The notes under the pieces are model-generated. The model worked only from the letters and a program-made list of their open reading frames with translations, ran no database searches and had not been told where the DNA came from. Positions 44,735-56,600 of a stretch of 64,000 bases of DNA are shown here, piece after piece. A program made the translations under genes and the position numbers. The stretch covers positions 124,001-188,000 of the forward strand of contig JARYZH020000319.1 of assembly GCA_030021035.2 (NCBI GenBank), read 5' to 3'. The DNA is from Notholithocarpus densiflorus (lineage: Eukaryota > Streptophyta > Magnoliopsida > Fagales > Fagaceae). The first letter of the stretch is position 1; each line of letters opens with the position of its first letter.

Positions 44735-46799
44735 GGTCTTCATTTCGAATATGTATAACATGTTTTATGATTTTTGGAATTAGAGATAATAGTTTCATGT
44801 TGTTAGAAAATTATGCATTTAATTTTCTTCGTGGTTGTTGAAACTATGATTTGATGAAAACTGATATTGATGTTATGATGTTGTTTAAATTTGAATTTAA
44901 GTATGTTAAATTGAACTTTAAGGCTATAGCATCAATGAAATTTAGTTTTGACATCAATCTCTGTCTATCATGTTCATATGATGGTTGTTTGTTCATGAAA
45001 AACAGTTAAAAACTACCTTTAGAAAATTCTGGAAATTCAAAATTCGCGAAGCTCGATCGATTGAGAAGCTATCGAGAATCGATCGAGCAAGCAGAAGATT
45101 TCTCGATCGATCGACTAGCTATCGATCAGCTGTCAAGATAGCAAGATTCTTTCTTGATCAATCGACCATCTATCAGGAAGCTGTCAAGCCTGGGAATTTT
45201 TTGAATTTTTCTAAGTGTTTTCAAATTTATAAAGTATAAGGCTATGTGTGATTAGATTACACATTATTCTAACTAAAAGACTTAATGAGATCAAAGATAT
45301 TTGTTAAATAGAACTCTTAGTCCTAAATAGTTTGGGACTTGTCTTTTAAGAAACATTCTAATGAGATTAGAATTGTTTTATGATTGAAAGCTCTTAATTT
45401 ATTTTAATTAGAAGTTTTAATGAGATTAAAGCTTAATTAAAGTTATATAGTTTCTAATGAGATTAGAATACTTTATCTAGTAAATTAAGGATAGAGTTCT
45501 ATATAACTAATTTTTGATTCATTAGTGTTTAAGGAATCCTAAATAGTTTAGGACTTCCATTTTAGTTAGTGATTCTAATAAGATTAGAGTCTACAACAAG
45601 TGCAAGGTTATTAATTGTGATGAGGTTACAATTATTTAAAGAAAAACCCAATATAACGAGTGGTAGTATTGAAATAACCCTTTTGTTAAATTTATTGTAA
45701 TGTGAATAGATACCTTGTCTTGACTTCGAGTCTTGCATTCCATGCGGAGGGTATTTACTTCATGGATTACAAGGTTAAACTTCTTTGTGATTGCGCGATT
45801 GTTCGTTGCGCGAATGTTCGTTATGCTATTGTGACGTAACTTAGTTACATCACATTGAATTTAAACAATTAAACACATTTGATGTGTAGGGTTAAAATTG
45901 TGATTAGATCACAATAATTTCAAGACAAACCACTTGTTTTAAAATTTCTAGTGGGAGAGAGATACAAGGGTTGGATCTCACGGCCTTCATTGTCGGTTCA
46001 TAGTGGTGTGGGGTAAATATCTCGTCTTGGCCTCGAGCCTTGCGTTCCATGCGGAGGATGTTTATTTCATGGTACTACAAGATTGAATTTCCTAGTTTAT
46101 AGTGGTTTGATCAAACACCTTGTCTTAGCTTCGAGCTTTGCATTCCATGCAGAGGGTATTTTTATCATGGTACTACAAAATAAGCTTGTTAAAGGGATGA
46201 AATGTGGCTACACATGATTTTAGACAATGGTGTACACTAGACTAAGTTTGATAGTATCCTCTATGTTGAGTTCTTGCTATTATTACTTAGAGGCCAAAGG
46301 AAGAGTGGCAAATTATTTTTGTTTGGTAAGAGTTACCATGATAGCATTAATAATGAGAATAATTCTCGCCTGATCATAGTGGTTGGTATTCACTCTATGC
46401 TGAGGAATATTAATTGCGAGATTAGGTTGTTGTTGCTCCTAGTATAGTATGTTTTTCGGGTCTCATACTATATGGTTATGGATGCAAAATATAATGTCCC
46501 TGAAATTATGTTCATAGTCTCAAAATAAAGTTGTCATAATTTTGTTCTCTAGCTACTATTTTAAATGAATCACATTAACTAAGAAATAATTTTGGACATG
46601 GTGCTTAAAGGAGCTGAAGTATATAAATACATTTATCGATTCAGCATTATCATAATTTCCTATACATGATGCATTTATGGAAGACAGCTTATGATTTGAT
46701 CATAGTCTCCATTGGAATGCTAAAATGTTTTTTTGGCTTCTATCCATTGATATGAATCATATTGAGTGCTAAGAAAAACTTAAGGAGTTCCAATTCTAT
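44735..46799 (+). pseudogene. Leader and decayed gag region of element D
   Basis: No open frame of note. A TCGA cassette (45050-45190, with GATCGATTGAG and CTATCGAG words) lies in the leader. Between 45700 and 46160 a box with CCTTGTCTTGACTTCGAG and GCATTCCATGCGGAGG is repeated three times (45713, 46022, 46110). Position within the element implies gag, but no capsid motif is recognisable. Confidence 0.5.
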
Positions 46800-49390
46800 G
46801 TCATTTTATGAAAATATTTTATTTTTAAAATGAATTGGAATTCTTGGATATAGAGATTAAATGTTAATCTCATATGGATATGTTCCATAAGTTCTTGTTA
46901 GAATCATTTGATCAATTCAGATTGTTTTGAAAATAAATAAATTCTTTTTATATTATCTGAATTGATGAGTGAGTTCTACGCAATGGAAGACATCCTAAAA
47001 GTTAAGGCTAGGATCAATATGATTTAATTCAAATTCTTAGCCTAGATCGAAAGGTAAAGGTGGTAAGAAGAGGAATTATAATACCAAATAATTGGGCAAG
47101 CTAGTTGCCCTAGTAGTTGCCAAAATATAATTAGATTAAAAAGTATGACCAAAAGGAAAGTGCTTCTATTTTGGTAAAGCTAAGCATTGTCTATGATTGT
47201 TTTCTAGATGGAAATTTACATGTTTTACTTTTAAAGAGAAAGTTTCCATCCTTTGGTTTTGTATGTTTTGAAACTTATATCTAGATCTTACTATTCTAAG
47301 TGATATTCAAGATTGGTGAAGGATGGGCTTTTAGAACCATTATTTTGTTATAATCCCAGTCTATGAATTCTATTTAGAGGATAATATGATCTAGGGCTCC
47401 TTTATTGTAAAGGAATATAGTTCCAATGACTTCTTTAAGTCAGTGCATACATGAAGGAGGAATAAGGCTCTTTTAGAAATAGTAAAGTACATGATAAGTA
47501 TTTCCATTAGCTTATTTCTTTTGGAGATATACTCTATGTATTACTGTACATTTTCTAAATTGATTTCAAAAGTTTATTCCTAAGACATTTGTCAAATTGT
47601 GGAATGGGTGAAAACCTAGTATATGATACTTCCACTTTTGGAGGTGTCCAACACTTATGCTAGAAAGGAAGTCTGACAAATTGAAATCAAAAGGTAGAAA
47701 AATGTGTGTTTATGATGGGTATCCAAAAGGAATTGCAGAAGATTATTTTGGTAGTCATAAAGAAAATAAGGTGTTTGTAAAATACAAATACAAAGTTTTT
47801 TGATGATGACTATGTGAATAATCTTAAAGCTAAACGTAGAAATGTTCTAGAAGCAAAATGTCAGAATTTGTTGTAAGACAACTATAAAACACATTTAGAA
47901 ATAAGATGGTTGTATTAGATATACCATAAGGTATTATTCTAGATATATAGATAGTACACCGGTATAATATCATAGTGGGAGGATTGTCAATTACCACATA
48001 AATTCATACTTTTGGAATAAACTTTTGAAGTCATTCCACAAGGATATGAATTTGATCCTCGGTCCTACGTAGAGGCAATAGATGATATGAATATGGATTA
48101 CTGGATTAAGGTTATGTAAATAGAATTAGATTCTATTTAAAGTCTAAAACTTGTAGAGGCACCTAGTGGCATTAAGCCTATTATTCTCAAATAGGTCTAC
48201 AAGTAAATGAGATTGATAGATTTGAAGGTGCAAATCTTCAAAGTCAAGACTAGTGATGAAAAGATTTATTCAAAAAGAAATTGTTCGATTATGAAAAGAT
48301 TTTTTCACCAATAGTCAAGTTTGACTCTATCTAGATTCTTTTGTCCATTATATTTCATTTGGATGAAATATGGTAATGGATATCAAGAAAGCTTCTTTTA
48401 GTAGTAATCTTGAGGAAGACATCTATATGATGTAACTAGACTTATTCATAGCAAAGATCCAGTGGTGATTAGTATGCAAGTAGCATAAAGTCCATTTAAG
48501 GACTAATGCAAGCATCTAGGTCATAAAATATCATCTTTGATCAAGAAATCAAATTCTTTGATTTTGATCAAAAATTAAAAGGCCTTAGGTGTATGGAAAG
48601 CTATATAGAATAATAAATTTCTTAATGTATGTTGATGACATTCTAATCATTTTGAATGATGTAGAGTTATTGTCATCAATAGAATTTTTGTTGTCTAGTC
48701 CAGTATGATATAAAGTACTTGGGAAAGACTAGTCACATCCTAAGAATTAAACTTTGTTAAAATTCAGAAAATTAGGATGTTGGGTCTATCTCAAACTGCT
48801 TAAATAGATTAGATTCTAGCCAAGTATAGCATATAATACTTCAAGAAAGGATTCTTTCCTTTTAAGTTTGAAGTTCCTTTATAAAGGACTATAGTCCTAA
48901 GACATATAAAAGAAAGAGCATATTAAGACGGTTCCTAATACCATATTAATAGGAAGTCTTTATGTTATGCTAAATACTTTGCTAAATATCTATTTTGCGG
49001 TGGGCGTGGTAAGCAAATATCAATTGAATCAAATGTCACTTAGTTTAGTGGGAGTAAAGCATATACTCAAATATCTTAGGAGAATGAGGAATTATATGCT
49101 TGTCCACAAAAGTGAAGTTTTGATGATTAGTGGATGTACAAATATTGACTTATAGTTTGATTGTGATTCATGAAGTTGGACTTCAAGATATGTGCTCATC
49201 CTAAGTGGTGAAGATACACATTAAGCATAAGTGTTATCTCATTAGAGAGATATAAGTACTTGTGAAGTAGTAGTAGAAAAGATAATTTATGCAATAAATC
49301 TGTCTGAAACTTGTTTCCAAACCTTGCCTTAGAGTGACTATGAATTACTCTAGTGGGAGATAAGTGTCGGATATATGGTAAATTGTCTTT
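46800..49390 (+). pseudogene. Decayed pol of element D
   Basis: Short copia matches in the right order across many stops and frameshifts. Knuckle-like GKCFYFGKAKH is near 47158. An RT start with GIKPIILK-like text is near 48170. MDIKKASF (relatives: MDVKTAFL) is near 48378. The catalytic box YVDDILII is near 48627. An RNase H-proximal part, 48967-49155, has FAVGVVSKYQLNQ and VKHILKYLRRMRNYMLVHKS. A last RNase H trace, with HIKHKCYLIR-like text, is near 49213. Nothing could make a working protein. Confidence 0.75.
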
Positions 49391-49406
49391 GAGGGCAAGT
49401 GGGAGA
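49391..49406 (+). promoter_or_regulatory. Polypurine tract of element D
   Basis: GAGGGCAAGTGGGAGA, directly before TTG of the 3' LTR start. Confidence 0.75.
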
Positions 49407-49407
49407 T

Positions 49408-50810
49408 TGTTGGGATTTGTGCCCTAAAATCCAATTTATTGGCATGTTATAAATGATTAATTTGTTTAATTATATGAGACTATCTATAAATGAACTAATG
49501 GGACATTATTTTAGTCCATGAGATGCATAGTATGTGATTTATGTGAAAAGTCACAGAAGATATAAATCACAAATTCTTTGTAAACTCAGAATTTTGGTTC
49601 GTAGTTGGTGATAAAATTGGGCGTTTCATCTGCGAAGACTATAACATATCAACTAAGATGATTTGTCTTGATCATGGAAGTGGAGACTTCTAGTTGGTAT
49701 GTTGATATGTTTTAAGAGTTAAGACATATTGAACTGGACCGCTGTGAGATTTATTATTCTCCTAACGACTGTCAAATGAATAATAAATCTCACGACTTCT
49801 ATTTACATCAACTCTAAATCCTGAGAGAATAATGGACCTGATCATGAGATGTAGGTTGTTTTGATATATCAGGAGTGAGATCTATAAGTCACGGTCAAAA
49901 CCTCAGTATGTTGGGCAGCCACATTTAGTGTTGATGGAACATATATTCTCAAGATGGAATTCATAGTCTCTTAACGAAGATACAAAATATTCCCTTGAGA
50001 TAAGTTTAATGGGTTTGGTTATTCAGAGTATTGAGTCCAACCACTTTAGTAAGGAGTTACTAAAGTATATATTTATGGAATTGGATTTCATAAATATATG
50101 ATGAATAACATAAAGGATTAAACCGGGTACTCAAGGATTAAGATGTAGTAATCTTCAAAGTGGCAGTCTACATTCATGACTTTGTATTACTACGAATATT
50201 TTAATGAAGGGGTTGCGTGTATAATAAAGTCTTGAGATATAATTTATAGATAAGGCCTAGAGTGCAACTATATTTATATAGTGGTATTAAATATAGTTAA
50301 TGGTAACTTTGGACTTGTCAAGAGTTGACAAAAAAGCCCAAGGCCCATTGGAGCTAGTGTCTTATTGGTCCCTTTTGGTCCCACTCCAAGCCACATACTA
50401 GAGCCCAATTGGAATGGCCCAAAAGGCTAACCCAATTAGATAATCAGTTGTATATAAGGAGAGAAACATACAGAATTTCAAAAAAAGCTTTTTCATGAGT
50501 CTTTTCATGAGAGTTCTCATAAGGATTGAAATTGTTTGTATGTGAGTGTTGGACACTCTCATATTCTCTCATTGGAAACTGATTGAGAGACCACACATCT
50601 TGAGCATTAAGTGGAATTGGAGTGAAGATTAAGAGTTTTCCCAAGTACTTCTACATCTTTGGTTTTGAATTTCACCGCAACAAGGTACACTTTCTTGTTC
50701 TTAAATTCTGAAACTTACATAGTACATGTTATCTATTGCGAATGAAGTAGATCCGTTAATTTTTGTCTGCATATGTTTTGTATGCGTTACAAACATGTAT
50801 TTTTCCAACA
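49408..50810 (+). repeat. 3' LTR of element D
   Basis: 1403 bp copy of 43317-44720; differences are mostly C/T and G/A transitions. Confidence 0.95.
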
Positions 50811-50815
50811 CTGAT

Positions 50816-51120
50816 TGGCTCTATTTTGGTCTGCAGTTTTATGAGGAAGAGTAGAGAAGCTGCTGAATGCTTCCAGGTACCTGCAAGTGAGGGATTGAGC
50901 TGTTAGAATAACTTCCAAAGGATTAGGATGTTTCCCTTCATGAGTCACAAGGTTTCTGTGAGTCCAAATGGTCCAAAGCGTAGTAAAGATTGCTTGCAAG
51001 TAGTGCATCGAGTCTTGATCCATTCCTTTGTGTTTAAACATAATAGCTCCAATCCATTGTTGAATGGAGGTATTATGCAATTCAGAAGTATGGATTTGCC
51101 CCCTTTTTATAGTCTTTGTT
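50816..51120 (-). pseudogene. LINE pseudogene, upstream half
   Basis: Minus-strand text NTSIQQWIGAIMF, FTTLWTIWTHRNLVTHEGK and LEVILTAQSLTCRYLEAF is the segment between the zinc-binding domain and RNase H of plant LINE polyproteins. It points into element D, and its continuation is 43316-42868. No RT domain is seen further upstream (51121 onward). Confidence 0.7.
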
Positions 51121-51954
51121 GATTATGCGGTACAGGGATCAATAAATGACTCTATATTTGAGTTTATATGATTATAGCGGTGGCTAAGAATATGGAAATG
51201 GATGATTAAATGTTATCTTTATCTTTATTTACATATTTCTTTTAGATTTATATTATAGTTACCTAGTTATTGTTTGAAAATTTATTTTGGATTTTAAACT
51301 TGGAATTTAGAACTTGGAAACATTTTTCGAATGTGTTGATAGTTATTTTGTCACTTGGTTGCTAATTGAACATTTACTAATTTTTTTGGATACATTGTGT
51401 TAAAACTTAAGTATATATGTTTTAATGGTATAGAAATGACATCATATGGATGCAAATATTTTTTTTTTTATTAATGAATTTTTATATGATTATTCAACAT
51501 ACAAAATCACTACCAATATATTTTTTAATCCATTTTTTTTTTAAAAGTAGGATTTTACGATTCACGATTTTACTAACTCTAAGGGTGGTATTATGTGCTA
51601 TATACAATTCAACCCTTCTAAAATAAAATTTTAAACACCTTGATCTGAATTTTTTTTTTAAGCACAATTGAAATAAGCTTAAATATGATATTCTTAACGA
51701 TATCTTGGTTTTTTAAACACAAAAAAGCCCAATAACAAACCAATTTTGTCTAAAATCTAGGGGAATAGTAATCCCAACAATAAAAGTAAAAAATTGTTCA
51801 TCTTAAACTTCTGAAAAAAAATCATTTAGATCTTAAAAAATTTAAAATAAATTAATAGAAAATTCTTAGTTTACATTGTACTATCAATGTAAGATTTACA
51901 TCATCTCTAAAAAAATTCTTATCAATGTAAAGAGCGGAAATTATAATACCAAAT
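51121..51954. other. AT-rich stretch without a gene
   Basis: I see no coding match, element end or long repeat. Confidence 0.5.
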
Positions 51955-53475
51955 TGTTGTGAAAAATGCCTATAGGTAGTACTTCATACAAGATTGGTTG
52001 TGAAAATATTATGGACTTTTGAAAGATATCACCAAATATCTAATAGGAACGAAGAAAACTTAACAAGAAAATAGACACAAACACACAAAAGAAAAAATAC
52101 CAAGGATTTACGTCGTTCCTACATCCATAAATAACAACTAGGAGAAAATTTCACTAACAAATATGGAAATACAAAGACCGTATACAAGTACTCTCACAAC
52201 CCCAAACCCCAGTACACCCAAATAGCCCAAATACAAATAATAAAAAAACAGCTTCCAAAAAAAATTATGGTACACGCACTAGAGAGCACAAGTACGTAGC
52301 AAATAACAAGCACCTGATTGTGGAGCGACACTAGCACCACAAGTACTAGTGTCGCTACTCAAACAAAAGTTGTACCACTAAGGGTCCGTTTGGTTAGGAA
52401 GATGAAAAAGTGGGAAGATAGAAAATTGTGGGAAGATAGAAAAGTGAGAGGATAAAAAAGATTTACTTTTCCCTCATTTATGTTTGGTTGGAGGGGTGAA
52501 AAAGTAGATTGATGAAAAACTTTTTTGTTTGGTTAAGATAAAATATGAGAGGATGAAAAATAAAATTGATATAAATTTACCATTATGTCTCTACTAAATA
52601 TATAAACAAAAAGTAACACATTTATTATTTAAAAAAAAATTGTATGGACACTTTAATTTTATTTATTTATTTATAAAATAAGCAAATGCTAAAAGGATAT
52701 TAAAAAAAACAGATAAAAACAAACAAAAAGAACCAACATGTACTGTACAAAATTTTATCCACAAAAAAAAAAAAAAAAAAAAAAAACCAAAACCAAAACC
52801 AAAACCAAACCAACGTGAACATACTGTGCAAACCAGAAGGAGTTTTATCCAAAAAAAAAAAAAAAAAACGGAAAGACAAAAAGTAGGTGAGAGGGGTAGG
52901 TGAGTGCAATAAAGATGATGATATTTGTGTAATTTATTACCCACATCATCTTTTCTCCTTAGTTTCCTCCCAAATTGGGATGATAAAATTATGTGGGCCT
53001 GGAGGGATTATTTTCCACATCGTTTTCTTTCTCTCTTGTTTTCTCTCCTGAACCAAATAAGAGAAAATTCCATTTTTCACCTTATTTTCCTCTCATTCTT
53101 TTCCATTGTCCCTGTTTTCACCCTAACCAAACCAAACGGGCGTAAGAGAGAAAAGACTCACAGGCCAAAACAAGCCGTAACCCAATAGAGAAAACTCACA
53201 AAGTGCGGCACATTAGGAGAGCTCCTCACCCACTCCTATGCTGCACAAAGGCACATACATATATAGAGCTAAATAACCAAAGTGTCGGCAAGCACTAACA
53301 ATCTCCCAAGCAAGAATGTCATGCTTGCATTTAATGTAGATCACGCTGATTAACAAACCCACAATCTGGAGGAGACAAAGTTGATCTTGGCCACGCACCT
53401 AAAGCCACGCCTATATGTGCCTGGATTGATAATGCATACAAAAAACAAACATTACCGACTCCCCCGATCCCAACA
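51955..53475 (-). mobile_element. Copia-like LTR, minus orientation, split by a MITE
   Basis: Read on the minus strand it starts TGTTGGGATCGGGGGAG (53475) and ends TTTTCACAACA (51955), directly followed by ATTTGGTATTA, a poor primer-site lookalike. A TATA-like CTCTATATATGTATG lies near 53260-53275 on the minus strand. Without the MITE it is about 757 bp. Flanks CAAAT and ACACG do not match, so it may be one end of a truncated element. Confidence 0.55.
52382..53142. mobile_element. Tourist-like MITE, TSD TAA
   Basis: 761 bp. The left end is GGGTCCGTTTGGTTAGG. The right end, read inwards, is CGCCCGTTTGGTTTGGTTAGG. TAA is at 52379-52381 and 53143-53145. Runs of A at 52764-52786 and 52850-52868 and four CCAAAA units lie inside. 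No coding sequence. Its left end shares GGGTCCGTTTGG with the MITE at 5633-5902. Confidence 0.8.
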
Positions 53476-53639
53476 ACACGTACACATCCAAACAGAGAAG
53501 CATTATTCTTGGGATAAACCCACTAGAGTCAGCTTTCAGGTAAATCAGCGTCTAGCTGCAAGAGAACCAAAAAATATAAAAAGAATTAATAATTTAGATA
53601 GAACAAATTTTTTGTAACTTGTACCAAAATGCGTAGAAG
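53476..53639. other. 3' flank of the response-regulator-like gene
   Basis: AT-rich, no gene; presumably the 3' untranslated region and terminator of the minus-strand gene. Confidence 0.4.
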
Positions 53640-56600
53640 TTATAAAAATTTCTTAACAGCAACCATGAATGGTATCATCTCACGTACCAGCGTCAGTGCG
53701 TTATCATCAACTAAGAAGTAGTTATGATCATCTAAGAAGTCATCATCAACTACGAGGTTGTTAGAATGCACACGAGCAATATCATTCCCAGTATAATTTT
53801 CAAGTATTCCAACCCGACAACTCTCATTCGACAAGGGTAAACTAGGATCTTCAAAAATATCTCCAGTATCAATGCTGGGCAACCCATCAAACAAGTCATC
53901 AGGCAAGCAGTTGATAAAAGGCTGACCTCCAATGGTACATGACGTGTTGGCTTCAACAGGAAATGGTAAATTAAAGCCTTGCTGATTTGGATTGTTTGTG
54001 TTCAGGTGAGGCAAAGTCATTAGTGGATGTTCCTTCATTTCATATCTAGATTCAACATGCTCTGAACTGGTACCCTCTTTGTCTTTGTACCCCGGCGTAT
54101 GTGATGGGATCGTCCCACTTACCATCATCGTCGTCAAGACATGACTATCTAAGAGGCTGTTAAATTGGCCATGAGCAATATCATCATCTGCCGTCATCAT
54201 CGTCAAGACATCATTATCTAAGAGGCTGTTAGAATGGCCATTAGCAATATCATCATCTACCGTCGTCATCATCAAGACATCACTATCTAAGAGGCTGTTA
54301 GAATGGCCATGAGCAATATCATCATCCCCAGTATAATTTTCAAACATTCCAGCAGTTAAACTCTTATTTGAGGGTAAACTAGAATCTTCCAAAATAATTC
54401 CTCTATCAAGGCGGGGCAACTCATTGCTCTCGGTCTTCAAAGTGCTGCCTTCAATGGTACGTTTTTCATCTTTTTTAAGTTTTTCACGGTATTTCTGCAC
54501 CAAACAGTGCAGTTGTGATCAGTGTTTTTATCAGAAAAGGAAAGGAATCCAACTTCTAATATAAATAAATTACCACTAAGGAATCTAACTCATTTACTTG
54601 ATAAACTATTATTACCTGACGATAGCTGGCAATATTAGCGGTAGTAATAGGAATATCTTGGATACCCTTAGTCTCCATGCATTTCAAAATGGCAATAGGT
54701 TTAGCGTCTGCATCAACATAAGATATTGTAATACATACAAGAATATTGCTATTAGTGAAGAATGGGATGCAGTGTTCAAAGAACACATAAACCACATCAA
54801 CACTAATACAATTTTAAATAACAGTAGAGTACACAGTTTAAGAATTAGATTTATTAAAATTAAAGGGAACATTAGAACCAACTCTTCTATGAAACTTTTT
54901 TTTTTTTTTTTTGGAAGAACTCTTTACGGAACTTGAAATAACAGAGGTGGTGCTTAATGATGTGAGAGAAGAACATAGGTTTCTCCCTCTTAATTGGTTG
55001 CAAACAATTGAATTTGTAATTTTTTATGTCCTTGTGCTTCTCACCTATGTAAGTCGTCCGTATATTAACAGCAAAGTTAATAGAGGTAGCAATTTGGCAC
55101 GTGAGGTATGTTCAGGTACTAAATTAGCTAAATTGGCAATAAAGTAACGTCTTATCCAATAAAATAAGTAATTAATATATAGTTGATGTCACTTTCACTT
55201 TACCAACTTGCACCATTGAACGAAATGGACAAAGTGCTTAACATGAGCAAATAAATGACTAGTGTAAGAACAAGAGATTAATGCAGCTAAGATTAGGAAA
55301 AAGATTCATATACCTACAACGCCCCCCAGATCAGTCAAACTTTCTTCAAACTTTTTCTTTAGGTCATCTGTCCATACCAGCCGATGTTTTTTCTCTCTGT
55401 ATGCATCATTTGTCAGCTTCTGCACTTGAGCAAACTTATTTTTTCTCTTGGAATACCCATGTGTCCACACCAGTTTGAGGACAGACTCTGGGATAGGCTT
55501 CGGCAGATAATAAGCACAAGCTCCATCGTCTATACTCCTCGTAATAGTGTCAATTCCATCATCCGTTGTTACTAAATAACATTAAAAATATGGAGATGTT
55601 AGATTCGCAAAACATGTTGTTAATGAATCTAAAAATGGCATATATATATCCTAGCAAAAGTTAAAAGGATGTAGCATATTGAAAGAATTGAATAGGCTGT
55701 GTACTTACCAAGAACAGACAAATCCCTCGCATTACCAATTTGAAGAAGCTTCAATTTATTCGCAGCAAGCAGGCATTCTCCAACTAAAATAATATCAAAT
55801 TCGCTTCCATCCGTCTCTAGCCAAGTGAAGGCTTGATCGATTTTATCGCATTTAGTAACTGAAAATAATTTTGCTCACTAAGTGCTAAGTTGGCGGAGCC
55901 ACGTTGCTCCTTGGGGGGCCATGGCCCTCCCAAAATTTTAAATTTTCTCAACAGCATATATAGCAAAAAGATATAGGCCCCCTCAAAAAATTATAACCAA
56001 TTATAACCGGCCCCCCTATTTGTTCAGAAGACTTAAACTTGTCTAACAGGTAAAACTTCTCTTCAAATAAAAGAATAGTTGTCAAATAAAAGAATAGTTG
56101 AGCTCTCCAATTATCCAAAGACTTGTAATTAATCTAGTGGACAATGACCTACTATCAACAAATAGAATTGATAGATGTTAGCCCATTTCAAAACAAAGCT
56201 TTTACATTTTCCTCTTCATTCTCATTCTCAATATTGCTACGTGCCTTTTGCATTTTTCTCCTCAATATTGCTGCCAGCCTCATTGTTTAGTTAATATTAA
56301 CAAAACAAAGCTCATCTCAACACAATCACACAAACTTGGAAACCCTCACAGCTAGTAAAAACAAATCTATTCCTTTTTTTTCCATCTCATTGCTGCTATA
56401 GTAGAGTAGTGAACTTGGAAGTGTGTGTGGATGTGGGTCTGTGTTGGGGGATAATTCATTAAAATATTTTAAAAATAAATAATATGAATGATAAAGTGGA
56501 TGTTGCTTAAAATAATAGTGGAATTTGTTTTTCTTTAATATGAGTAACATCTATATAATTGAGAAAAAAAATTAAGGTTGTTTTTAGGTTAATTCTTGAG

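Larger units (their letters stand above)
43317..50810 (+). mobile_element. Element D: Ty1/copia element, structurally complete, TSD CTGAT
   Basis: 5' LTR 43317-44720, 3' LTR 49408-50810, CTGAT at 43312-43316 and 50811-50815, Met primer site at 44723, purine tract at 49391-49406. The LTRs are about 96-97% identical by eye. The 4.7 kb interior is the right size for copia but riddled with stops. Confidence 0.95.

Noticed and set aside
52787..52812. CCAAAA repeats as telomere-like sequence
   Set aside because: Only four units, wrong unit for plant telomeres (CCCTAAA), and inside a MITE beside A runs.
52663..52944. Phe-rich minus-strand ORFs
   Set aside because: They are translations of A runs inside the second MITE.
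54598..54936. Plus-strand ORF opposite the response-regulator-like gene
   Set aside because: It is antisense to exon 4 and intron sequence, with no recognisable domain.
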